Under the pieces are notes generated by a model. That model was not told where the DNA came from. It did no database searches and worked only from the letters and a program-made list of their open reading frames with translations. The translations under genes were made by a program, and so were the position numbers. This document shows positions 1 to 9,468 of a stretch of DNA of 64,000 nt, in pieces (the first letter of the stretch is position 1; the number at the start of each line of letters is the position of its first letter). This DNA is from RHKX01 sp963823275 (lineage in GTDB: Bacteria > Actinomycetota > Thermoleophilia > Solirubrobacterales > 70-9). Location of the stretch: positions 930,001 through 994,000 of the forward strand of contig CAWGKW010000001.1 of the NCBI GenBank assembly GCA_963823275.1, read 5' to 3'.

Positions 1-3
1 GAT

Positions 4-31
4 CTGACCGACCGGCACCCCCGTCTATACT
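4..31 (+). promoter_or_regulatory. Candidate housekeeping promoter for clpC
   Basis: A CTGACC box (4-9) and a TATACT box (26-31) are separated by 16 bases. This would start transcription near base 38 and leave a leader of about 170 bases before clpC. I see no CIRCE or HAIR operator in that leader. The assignment rests on motif match alone. Confidence 0.45.
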
Positions 32-211
32 TCTGCATCCGCGCAAACGCCAAACCGGAGGGCTGATCGATCGGCAACCAAACGCCGAAGAGTTTGATCC
101 AGACTTCCGGTGGCAGCGCATTCCCGGAGAGCGTCCAGGCCGGGGCCTTGCAGACCGCGGGGCCGGCAGGTTGGTTTGAGTCAGCAGCGAAGTAGTCAGG
201 TCAGGTAACCA

Positions 212-2821
<2,610 letters not shown>

Positions 2822-2835
2822 CTTCGCCGAACGGG

Positions 2836-3561
2836 TTGAGCCGTCAGCGGCTCATCCCTGCCGTCGGTATCGCTGCCGGGGTAGCAGCCAACTATTGGCT
2901 GCTCGAAGGACTCCTTGCCGATCGAACCGATGTGACCGGCGGCTGGGTCAGCGACCTCGGGGCCCGTTCGGAGTCGACCGGCTGGATCTTCGATCTGCTC
3001 GATGCCGGCGCGGGCCTGCTGCTGCTGGCGTTCGCGCTCCTCGTACGCCCGCTGCTGACTGCGCGCGGGCCGGCGCTCAGATGGGGCTCGATTGCGCTCG
3101 TGGTCGCCGGCGCCTGCTCACTGATCGACGGTGCTTTTCCGCTGAGCTGTGCCGAGTCGCTACCTGGTTCGTGCGAGCTGAGCTACGACGCAGTCGACAT
3201 CGTCCACGTCGTCGAGACCTTCGTCGCGATCGCCGCGACGATCGCCGCATTCGGGCTGCTCGCGATCGGCTTTCGAGGTGACGGCGACAGCGGGCTGCGG
3301 CGCCTGGGAGCGATCACGGCGGTCGCCGGTGCTCTCTGGATGATCTGCAACGTTCTGACGGGCACTCAGTACGTGTTGGATGATCTCGATCAGGTCAAGG
3401 GCATCTTCCATCGCGCCAGCCAGGTCATTCTCGGCGTTTGGTTGGTGGCGATGGCGGTCAGCCTGCGCAAGCTCCCGCCGGCTGGGGGCGCGAAGCCGTC
3501 CCCCGGGCTTGGCAGGATCGACGGTGATGGCGAAGCAACGGAGCCGATACGTCTGTCGTGA
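2836..3561 (+). CDS. DUF998 family membrane protein
   Basis: A predicted integral membrane protein of 241 residues starting with TTG 14 bases after clpC. About six hydrophobic segments alternate with short loops, and the general pattern matches the DUF998 family, whose function is unknown. The charged C-terminal tail is encoded by bases that overlap the start of radA by 35 bases, so the three genes are probably co-transcribed. Between clpC and radA it replaces nothing known from Bacillus, so it looks like a lineage-specific insertion. A role cannot be inferred from sequence. Confidence 0.75.
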   Translation: MSRQRLIPAVGIAAGVAANYWLLEGLLADRTDVTGGWVSDLGARSESTGWIFDLLDAGAGLLLLAFALLVRPLLTARGPALRWGSIALVVAGACSLIDGAFPLSCAESLPGSCELSYDAVDIVHVVETFVAIAATIAAFGLLAIGFRGDGDSGLRRLGAITAVAGALWMICNVLTGTQYVLDDLDQVKGIFHRASQVILGVWLVAMAVSLRKLPPAGGAKPSPGLGRIDGDGEATEPIRLS

Positions 3562-4924
3562 ATGCGGCCACGAGTCGCTGGCCTGGGCCGGTCAGTGCCC
3601 CGGTTGCTCGGAGTGGAACACGCTCGAGGAGGTGGTCGTGACGGCGACCACGGCGGCCTCGGCAGGGCGATCCTCCGGCCGGCGGAGAACCCGGGTTGCG
3701 CGTTCGATGCCGCTGAGGGATGTCGAACCACCACACGAGGAGCGTCTTGGAACCGGAATCGGCGAGTTCGACCGAGTCCTGGGAGGGGGGCTCGTCCCCG
3801 GTTCGCTCGTGCTGCTCGGTGGCTCACCCGGAATCGGCAAGAGCACGATCACCGCGATGGCTCTCGGCAACCTCGCAGCGGCGGGCCGCAGGGTCCTCTA
3901 CGTGACCGGCGAGGAATCGACGGCGCAGGTGCGGATGCGAGCCGAGCGACTTGGAGATGGAGCGCTCGATGTCCCGGCCCTTGCGGAGACCGACCTCGCC
4001 GCGGTGGTCGAGTCGATCGAGACGGAGCGCCCGGACGTCTGCGTCGTCGACTCGGTGCAGACGCTCCACTCCGCCGAGCTCACCAGCGCCCCCGGATCCG
4101 TAGCGCAGGTCCGCGAGGCCGCCAACGGTCTGATGGAGGTCGCGAAGCGCAACGGGACCGCCCTGGTCCTCGTCGGCCATGTGACCAAGGAAGGTGCCGT
4201 CGCCGGACCACGCGTGCTCGAGCACCTGGTTGATTGCGTCCTGCTCTTCGAGGGTGAGCGCGAACGCTCCTACCGGACCCTGCGGGCCCTCAAGAACCGC
4301 TTCGGCGCTACGAGCGAACTGGGCGTCTTCGAGATGCGCTCCGCCGGCCTGGTCGAGGTCGAAGATCCCTCGGCCCGCTTCGTCGGCGAGGCCACGGCTG
4401 CCGCCGGCTCGGTGGTCCTGTGCGCGATGGAGGGCACCCGGCCGTTGCTCGTCGAGGTCCAGGCGCTTGTGGCACCGACTGAGGTGGTGCCTCCGCGTCG
4501 CGTCGCAAACGGCATCGACCGGAATCGGCTGGCGATGATCCTCGCGGTTCTCTCCCGGCACGGTGGAGTCGGGGTCGGCGGAGCGGACGTCTTCGTCAAT
4601 GTTGCCGGCGGTGTCCGGGTCGATGAGCCCGGGGCCGACCTCGCGATCGCGCTGGCGGTCGCATCGGCTCAGCGCGGTGAGCCGCTGAGCGATCGGGACG
4701 GCAGGCCTCTGGCCTGCTTCGGCGAGGTCGGGCTGACGGGCGAGCTTCGCTACGTCGCCCATGCCGAGCGCCGCGTTGCCGAGGCGCTGAAGTTCGGGCT
4801 CTCGCCGATTCTCGGCCCGTCGATCAAGGAGGCCCCCCGGGGCCTCGAGACCGCCGCGACGCTGCGGGCGGCCTTGGGGGCGGCGCGCAGGCGCACGGGC
4901 TCTTCCCTACGTGAAGCCGTCTAG
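3527..4924 (+). CDS. radA: DNA repair protein RadA (Sms)
   Basis: A RecA-like ATPase and branch-migration helicase used in recombinational repair. The 465-residue product opens with a four-cysteine zinc finger (Cys10, Cys13, Cys24, Cys27), then a Walker A GGSPGIGKST near 98, the RadA-specific KNRFG motif near 256, and a C-terminal Lon-protease-like domain. An earlier in-frame start is possible, but the ATG at 3527 places the zinc finger at the usual distance from the N-terminus. It overlaps the end of the DUF998 gene. Convergent DUF2277 lies downstream beyond a strong palindrome. Confidence 0.96.
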   Translation: MAKQRSRYVCRECGHESLAWAGQCPGCSEWNTLEEVVVTATTAASAGRSSGRRRTRVARSMPLRDVEPPHEERLGTGIGEFDRVLGGGLVPGSLVLLGGSPGIGKSTITAMALGNLAAAGRRVLYVTGEESTAQVRMRAERLGDGALDVPALAETDLAAVVESIETERPDVCVVDSVQTLHSAELTSAPGSVAQVREAANGLMEVAKRNGTALVLVGHVTKEGAVAGPRVLEHLVDCVLLFEGERERSYRTLRALKNRFGATSELGVFEMRSAGLVEVEDPSARFVGEATAAAGSVVLCAMEGTRPLLVEVQALVAPTEVVPPRRVANGIDRNRLAMILAVLSRHGGVGVGGADVFVNVAGGVRVDEPGADLAIALAVASAQRGEPLSDRDGRPLACFGEVGLTGELRYVAHAERRVAEALKFGLSPILGPSIKEAPRGLETAATLRAALGAARRRTGSSLREAV

Positions 4925-4964
4925 CTCCACGATCGCCCCTCAAGAACTCACAAGGTCGACGATC

Positions 4965-4999
4965 TGCCATTAGGTGACCTATGTGGTCACCTAATGGCA
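4965..4999. terminator. Perfect 15-bp inverted repeat between convergent genes
   Basis: The arms TGCCATTAGGTGACC (4965-4979) and GGTCACCTAATGGCA (4985-4999) are perfectly complementary around a 5-base loop. It sits 41 bases past the radA stop, with the DUF2277 gene arriving from the other side. A bidirectional terminator fits the location, but neither side has a T-run, so a protein-binding operator remains possible. Confidence 0.5.
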
Positions 5000-5085
5000 T
5001 CACCCCAGCGGGGCGACGCCTGTCCTCAGGCGCTGATCCGCAGGTCCTCCCCCGGGGTCTCAAGACTTCCGTCGGGAACGACGCC

Positions 5086-5358
5086 TCAAGCGTTGGCGAA
5101 GCGGGCCGCTGAGCGCGCCTTGCGCTTGGCGGCCTCGACCTCGCGGTCCTTGGGCGGGGCGTTCGTGACCAGGTGATCGAGCAGCCGCTCCGTGGCCGCG
5201 GCGATCTCCTCGACGGCGTCGTCGAAGGCCTCGGCGTTGGCCTGCGAGGGCCTGGTCGAACCGCTGATCTTGCGGACGAACTGGAGGGCCGCGTCGTGGA
5301 CCTCCTCCTCGGTTGCGGGTGGATCGAAGTTGTGGAGTGTTCTGATGTTTCGGCACAT
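5086..5358 (-). CDS. DUF2277 family small protein
   Basis: A 90-residue soluble protein. Its N-terminus begins with the MCRNIRTL block typical of the DUF2277 family, followed by an acidic helical region and a basic Ala/Arg-rich C-terminus. Function is unknown; the family is seen in Actinobacteria and some other phyla. The ATG at 5358 is supported by a TACGAT -10 box seven bases upstream, which suggests a leaderless message. It is transcribed divergently from disA and converges on radA. The same reading frame stays open far upstream but that part is antisense to disA and is not coding. Confidence 0.85.
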   Translation of the reverse strand: MCRNIRTLHNFDPPATEEEVHDAALQFVRKISGSTRPSQANAEAFDDAVEEIAAATERLLDHLVTNAPPKDREVEAAKRKARSAARFANA

Positions 5359-5365
5359 GGGGGAG

Positions 5366-5371
5366 ATCGTA
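5366..5371 (-). promoter_or_regulatory. -10 box of the DUF2277 gene
   Basis: TACGAT on the minus strand lies seven bases before the ATG, so the transcript probably starts at or next to the start codon. No clear -35 box is seen. Confidence 0.5.
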
Positions 5372-5449
5372 GCCGCGGCGAGCCCCTGACGGCAAGCGGG
5401 ATCCCGTTCACCCGTAGTGGCCGCAAACCGGCTCTTTATGCCCGTCTGC

Positions 5450-5455
5450 CATAGT
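5450..5455 (+). promoter_or_regulatory. -10 box of disA
   Basis: CATAGT lies eight bases before TTG 5464 and eleven before ATG 5467. The spacing fits a leaderless transcript beginning at the TTG. Confidence 0.4.
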
Positions 5456-5463
5456 TCTGGGCG

Positions 5464-6579
5464 TTGATGGAGCTGGCTTCCTGGGACGATAAGACTGCGG
5501 CGCTGGTGCACGAGGATCCGAGGCTCCTGAGGGCTCTCGACATGGTCGCGCCCGGCACGACTCTCCGTGAGGGGATCGACAACGTGATCCACGCTTCCAC
5601 GGGGGCCCTGATCGTGATCGGGGAGCCCGAGGAGATCTCGTTCCTCTTCAGCGGCGGGCTCAAGCTCGACGTCGATTACACCCCGGGTCTGATCTACCAG
5701 GTGGCGAAGATGGACGGGGCGATCGTGCTCGATCCGGAGGCGAACAAGATCTCCTGGGCGAACGTCCAGCTGATGCCCGATCCGACCATCCACTCCTCCG
5801 AAACCGGGACCCGACACCGGACGGCTGAGCGCGTCTCGAAGCAGACGGGCGCGCTCGTGATCGCGATCTCCGCTCGCCGCGATGTCGTCTCGATCTATCT
5901 GGGCGGAACCAAGTACATCCTTCAGGACATCCCCACCGTTCTCAGCAAGGCGAACCAGGGCCTGGCGACCATGGAGAAGTACCGTCTTCGCCTCGATCGG
6001 GTGACCGCCCGCCTGACGACCGTCGAGATGGCCGGGGCCGCGACCCTCCACGACGTGCTCACGGTCCTTCAAAGGGCCGAGCTGTTGCTCAGAACCTCGA
6101 ACGAGGTCGAGCGCTACATCATCGAGCTCGGCGCCGAGGGCCGGATGATCGAGATGCAGCTGGAGGAGACATCGGTCGGAGTGTTGTCGGATCGGGTTGC
6201 GCTGTTGCGCGACTACGCCGCCACCGACTCCGAGGAGATGCTCGATTCGACGCTGGCATCCCTCTCCCGCCTGACCCATCAGGAGCTTCTGGACCTCGGG
6301 CGTCTGGCCGAGCTGCTCGGCTTCGATCGCAAGGCGAACCCGCATGACCTGCACGTATCGGCGCGCGGATACCGTGCGCTCGGCCGGATCCCGCGCCTCC
6401 CGCGGCTGGTCGGCGAGAAGGTCATCCGACACTTCGGAAGCCTCGAGGAGATCCTCGCGGCCACCGACGAGCAACTCGCTGCAATCGACGGCGTCGGCGA
6501 GGACCGCGCCGCCGACATCCGCGAAGGGCTCGATCGGGTGCGCGAATCCGAGGTCTTCGAGCGATACCCACTGACATGA
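5464..6579 (+). CDS. disA: DNA integrity scanning diadenylate cyclase DisA
   Basis: DisA condenses two ATP into cyclic di-AMP while scanning DNA for branched structures. The 371-residue protein has the DAC domain in its first 150 residues with both signature motifs, DGA (about 84) and the GTRHRTAE stretch (about 115), then a helical linker and a C-terminal DNA-binding region with a helix-hairpin-helix near the end. TTG 5464 is chosen because of the nearby -10 box; ATG 5467 is two codons... in practice only one codon later and equally possible. The stop overlaps an ATG at 6576 that leads only to a 20-residue peptide. A c-di-AMP riboswitch is present elsewhere in this window (before the M23 peptidase), which gives DisA a plausible local target. 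Confidence 0.96.
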   Translation: MMELASWDDKTAALVHEDPRLLRALDMVAPGTTLREGIDNVIHASTGALIVIGEPEEISFLFSGGLKLDVDYTPGLIYQVAKMDGAIVLDPEANKISWANVQLMPDPTIHSSETGTRHRTAERVSKQTGALVIAISARRDVVSIYLGGTKYILQDIPTVLSKANQGLATMEKYRLRLDRVTARLTTVEMAGAATLHDVLTVLQRAELLLRTSNEVERYIIELGAEGRMIEMQLEETSVGVLSDRVALLRDYAATDSEEMLDSTLASLSRLTHQELLDLGRLAELLGFDRKANPHDLHVSARGYRALGRIPRLPRLVGEKVIRHFGSLEEILAATDEQLAAIDGVGEDRAADIREGLDRVRESEVFERYPLT

Positions 6580-6612
6580 ACAAGGCCCTCGCGAAAACGG
6601 GGCGCCGCAACC

Positions 6613-6620
6613 AGAGGAGG
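6613..6620 (+). promoter_or_regulatory. Strong ribosome binding site before the carD ATT start
   Basis: AGAGGAGG ends five bases before an ATT codon (6626). No ATG, GTG or TTG occurs in the carD frame between the upstream stop (6572) and the conserved core, so this site decides the start. Confidence 0.6.
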
Positions 6621-6625
6621 CGGAC

Positions 6626-7213
6626 ATTCCTGAGCTAGTTGAAGAGGCGACCGACACCGATCTCGAGATCGAACTGCTGCAGTGCGAGGACTTCGACGTT
6701 GGCGACAACGTCGTCTATCCCCATCACGGGGCCGGTGTGGTTCTCCGCAAGGAGAGCAAGCAGCTCCTCGGTGAGGAGCGCGACTACCTGACGATCAAGA
6801 TCCTCCACAACGACATGACCGTGCAGGTGCCGTGTGAGAACGCCGGCATGGCGGGACTGCGGCGCGTGATCGGTCCCGATGATGTCAAGAAGGTCACAGG
6901 GGTCCTGACCGACGACGTGTCGGAGATGCCGAAGAACTGGAACCGGCGCTTCAAGCACAACCGCGAGAAGATCAAGACCGGCGACGTCTTCGAGCTCGCC
7001 GAGGTGGTGCGCAACCTCGCGATCCGCGAGATCGAGAAGGGCCTGTCGACCGGCGAGAAGCAGATGTACACCCGCGCGAAGAAGATCCTCGCGTCCGAGT
7101 TCATGTACGCCCTCGACACGGATGAGGATGGCGCTGAGGAGTACCTCAACGGCCTCCTGACCGAGCGCTTCGGCGAGACCGCCGTCGAAGCTGAAGCCGG
7201 CGCTCCCGCCTGA
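6626..7213 (+). CDS. carD: CarD family transcriptional regulator
   Basis: CarD binds the RNA polymerase beta subunit and stabilises the open promoter complex, notably at rRNA promoters. The product of about 195 residues carries the N-terminal Tudor-like RNAP-interaction domain with VGDNVVYPHHG (from about residue 26) and a helical C-terminal DNA-binding domain. An in-frame GTG at 6737 would remove that conserved motif and cannot be the true start. The best start is an ATT at 6626 preceded by a strong Shine-Dalgarno sequence. ATG 6576, which overlaps the disA stop, is out of frame and would need a missing base. Gene order disA-carD-ispD with short gaps suggests one operon. Confidence 0.9.
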   Translation: MPELVEEATDTDLEIELLQCEDFDVGDNVVYPHHGAGVVLRKESKQLLGEERDYLTIKILHNDMTVQVPCENAGMAGLRRVIGPDDVKKVTGVLTDDVSEMPKNWNRRFKHNREKIKTGDVFELAEVVRNLAIREIEKGLSTGEKQMYTRAKKILASEFMYALDTDEDGAEEYLNGLLTERFGETAVEAEAGAPA

Positions 7214-7233
7214 GCGGTACCCGCGCAACGGCC

Positions 7234-7956
7234 GTGATCGCGGCCGCCGGTTCCGGGCGGAGGCTCGGCGCCGGCGGCCCGAAGGCCTTCGTCGAGCTCG
7301 GCGGCCGGCCGCTGATCGAGTGGTCGCTGGCCGCGCTCGATGCGGCTGAAACGATCGGTCCGATGGTGATTGCGGCTCCCGCCGGCTTCGTTGGTGAGGC
7401 CGAGCTGGCGGCGAGCCACGCCGCCCCCGGCGCCGCGGTGGTGGTGATTCCTGGCGGGGTGACCAGGGCGGCCTCGATCGAGCTCGCCCTCGAGCATGTG
7501 CGAGGGGATCTGGTAGCGATCCACGATGCCGCCCGCCCGCTGATCACCCCCGAACTCGTCGATCGTGTGGTCGGCAGATTGGACCGGGAGCAAGACGCCG
7601 ACTCGGTGATCGCCGCGGTGCCGCTGACCGACACGATCAAGCGCGCCCGGGCAGCGCGCCCCGGCGACGGCGGATCCCGGGCATCCGACTCGACGGTCGT
7701 CGCGGAGACCCTGGATCGCGATGCCCTCTGGTCGGCGCAGACCCCGCAGGCCTTCCGACGGGAGGCACTCGAGCGGGCTCAGCGGCAAGCGGCCGAGGCC
7801 GGCGAGCTCGATCTTGCCACCGATGAGGCCTGGCTGATCGAGCGCGCCGGCGGGCTGGTGCTGCTCGAGGAGACGGGCGCGGCGAACTTCAAGGTGACCA
7901 CCGTCGCCGACCTGACGGCCGCCTCGGCGCTGATCGCGGCCACACCGCGCAGCTGA
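7234..7956 (+). CDS. ispD: 2-C-methyl-D-erythritol 4-phosphate cytidylyltransferase IspD
   Basis: IspD transfers CMP from CTP to methylerythritol phosphate in the non-mevalonate isoprenoid pathway. The nucleotide-binding loop AAAGSGRRLG and a following PKAF are at the extreme N-terminus, and the C-terminal TDEAWL and NFKVTT motifs are present. Length is 240 residues from GTG 7234. That start trims the first strand; a CTG at 7210 overlapping the carD stop would add eight residues and give a more usual N-terminus, so the exact start is open. ispF follows 1 kb downstream, separated by a PHP phosphatase. Confidence 0.93.
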   Translation: MIAAAGSGRRLGAGGPKAFVELGGRPLIEWSLAALDAAETIGPMVIAAPAGFVGEAELAASHAAPGAAVVVIPGGVTRAASIELALEHVRGDLVAIHDAARPLITPELVDRVVGRLDREQDADSVIAAVPLTDTIKRARAARPGDGGSRASDSTVVAETLDRDALWSAQTPQAFRREALERAQRQAAEAGELDLATDEAWLIERAGGLVLLEETGAANFKVTTVADLTAASALIAATPRS

Positions 7957-7962
7957 GTTGCG

Positions 7963-8121
7963 TCAGCCCCGGAGCAGGATCACCGCTGTGGCTGCGAAGA
8001 CGAAGACGACCTGGCCGATTCCAAGTGCTGTGCCCAGGTTGGCGGCACCCAGCGCCAGGCCAAGAAGCGTCGCCAGTGCGAATGCTCCGACCGCGATCCC
8101 GATGTCGGTCAGCGTTGCGAT
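7963..8121 (-). CDS. Possible small two-helix membrane protein
   Basis: I do not recognise a family. The frame encodes about 52 residues that form two hydrophobic segments, rich in Ala, Leu, Gly and Val, separated by a short polar turn and ending in Leu-Leu-Arg-Gly. No ATG, GTG or TTG opens it; an ATC codon at 8121 sits exactly six bases after a TACCCT -10 box on the minus strand, the spacing used by leaderless genes here, and a CTG at 8112 is an alternative. The -10 box overlaps that of the divergent PHP gene. It may be a real small protein with an atypical or miscalled start codon. Confidence 0.35.
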   Translation of the reverse strand: MATLTDIGIAVGAFALATLLGLALGAANLGTALGIGQVVFVFAATAVILLRG

Positions 8122-8126
8122 GCAAC

Positions 8127-8133
8127 TAGGGTA
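8127..8133. promoter_or_regulatory. Overlapping divergent -10 boxes
   Basis: TAGGGT (8127-8132, plus strand) lies 15 bases before the PHP gene, and the complementary TACCCT (8133-8128, minus strand) lies six bases before the small membrane ORF. Confidence 0.4.
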
Positions 8134-8147
8134 AACAACGAGGACCG

Positions 8148-8975
8148 ATGCTGACCGATTACCACGTCCACCTGCGCCCCGATGAGGCCGGCACCCCGCC
8201 GGATCAGTACTTCACGGAGGCGAATGTCGCCCGCTACCGCGCCGCAGCGGACTCGGCGGGGATCGCCGAGCTCGGCATCGCCGAGCACATTCACCGCTTC
8301 GCTCAGGCCCTCGATGTCTGGCGGCACCCCTTCTGGGTCGAACAGGCCGTTGACGATCTCGACTTCTATTGCGAGTTCCTGGCCTCGTCAGGGCTCAAGG
8401 TCGGGATCGAGGCGGATTTCATCGCCGGCGCCGACGAGCGCATTCGCGATCTCCTGTCGGCCCGCAGCTTCGACTACGTCGTCGGCTCGGTCCACTTCGT
8501 CGGCGACTCGGCGGTGGACCAGGATCGTTGGGACGTCTGGCGAGCGGAGGGCAACGACCCGGACCGGGTTTGGGCCCGCTACTTCGAGCGGCTTGCCGAG
8601 GCGGCTCGCTCGGGGTTGTTCGACACGATGGCTCATCCCGACCTGGTCAAGGTCTGGGGGGCCGGGCGACCCGGTCCCGAGCGCGATCCCCGGACCTACT
8701 ACGAGCCCGCGGTCGCGGCGATCGCCGAGGCCGGAGTGGCCGTCGAGGTCTCCACCGCCGGCCTGCGCAAGCCGATCGGCGAGATCTACCCATCGGCGGA
8801 TTTCGCCGCCCTCTGCGTCGAGGCGGGGGTTCCGTTCACACTCTCATCCGACGCCCACCTGCCAGAGGAGGTCGGTCACGCCTACGGGGATGCCGTGCGG
8901 TTCATGCGCAACCTCGGGATCGAAGAGATCTGCGTCTTCTCGGCTCGCGCCCGAACATTGGAGCCCCTCGGATGA
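8148..8975 (+). CDS. PHP-domain phosphatase, histidinol-phosphatase-like
   Basis: A 275-residue metal-dependent phosphoesterase. The PHP metal ligands are all visible: DYHVH at the N-terminus, EHIH near 45, GSVHF near 114, AHPDLVK near 163, and SSDAH near 233. The layout matches HisK-type histidinol-phosphatases, which dephosphorylate histidinol phosphate in histidine synthesis, but no other his gene is nearby, so substrate is an inference. Its stop overlaps the ispF start as ATGA, indicating translational coupling. A TAGGGT box 15 bases upstream gives it its own promoter. Confidence 0.85.
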   Translation: MLTDYHVHLRPDEAGTPPDQYFTEANVARYRAAADSAGIAELGIAEHIHRFAQALDVWRHPFWVEQAVDDLDFYCEFLASSGLKVGIEADFIAGADERIRDLLSARSFDYVVGSVHFVGDSAVDQDRWDVWRAEGNDPDRVWARYFERLAEAARSGLFDTMAHPDLVKVWGAGRPGPERDPRTYYEPAVAAIAEAGVAVEVSTAGLRKPIGEIYPSADFAALCVEAGVPFTLSSDAHLPEEVGHAYGDAVRFMRNLGIEEICVFSARARTLEPLG

Positions 8976-9448
8976 GCGTTCGCGTGGGCATCGGCTACGA
9001 CAGTCACCGCCTGGTCGAGGGTCGCCCGCTGATCATCGGCGGCGTCGAGATTCCGTTCGAGCGCGGCCTCGAGGGCCATTCTGATGCCGACGTGCTCGCA
9101 CATTGCGTGATCGACGCCATCCTCGGCGCAGCCGGCGCCGGCGACATCGGCGCTCACTTCCCGCCGACCGATGAGCGCTGGCGAGACGCCGACTCGATCG
9201 TCCTCCTGCGTGAGGTGATCGCACTCCTCGATGGCCGGGTCGTCAACGTCGACGCCACGGTGATCTGCGAACGCCCGCCGATCGGACCCCACCGCAGCGC
9301 GATCGAGGCCCGCCTCGGCGAGGCCATCGGCGCCCCCGTCTCGGTCAAGGCGACGACCAACGAGGGGCTCGGGGCAATCGGGCGCGAAGAGGGCATCGCG
9401 GCGATCGCAGTCGCGTCGTTCGAGCCCGACGACGAGATCGACCGATGA
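8972..9448 (+). CDS. ispF: 2-C-methyl-D-erythritol 2,4-cyclodiphosphate synthase IspF
   Basis: IspF closes the cyclic diphosphate ring in the methylerythritol phosphate pathway and works as a homotrimer. The 158-residue product has the zinc-binding GYDSH near residue 9, the GHSDADVLAH block near 34, and the conserved KATTNEGLGAIGR near the C-terminus. The ATG overlaps the preceding PHP gene by four bases. With ispD a kilobase upstream, two of the pathway steps lie together. Confidence 0.96.
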   Translation: MSVRVGIGYDSHRLVEGRPLIIGGVEIPFERGLEGHSDADVLAHCVIDAILGAAGAGDIGAHFPPTDERWRDADSIVLLREVIALLDGRVVNVDATVICERPPIGPHRSAIEARLGEAIGAPVSVKATTNEGLGAIGREEGIAAIAVASFEPDDEIDR

Positions 9449-9455
9449 CGGGCAA

Positions 9456-9461
9456 TAGGCT
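9456..9461 (+). promoter_or_regulatory. -10 box of the acyl-CoA synthetase gene
   Basis: TAGGCT lies seven bases before ATG 9469, the leaderless spacing. It lies inside a possible eight-codon extension starting at ATG 9445, and this favours the later start. Confidence 0.5.
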
Positions 9462-9468
9462 CCCCGGC

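Noticed and set aside
6576..6638. 20-residue peptide starting at the ATG that overlaps the disA stop
   Set aside because: Basic, motif-free and it runs through the carD ribosome binding site. It may be the remnant of a frameshifted carD start, noted there.
6737..7213. carD starting at GTG 6737
   Set aside because: It would delete the conserved VVYPHHG core of the RNA polymerase interaction domain.
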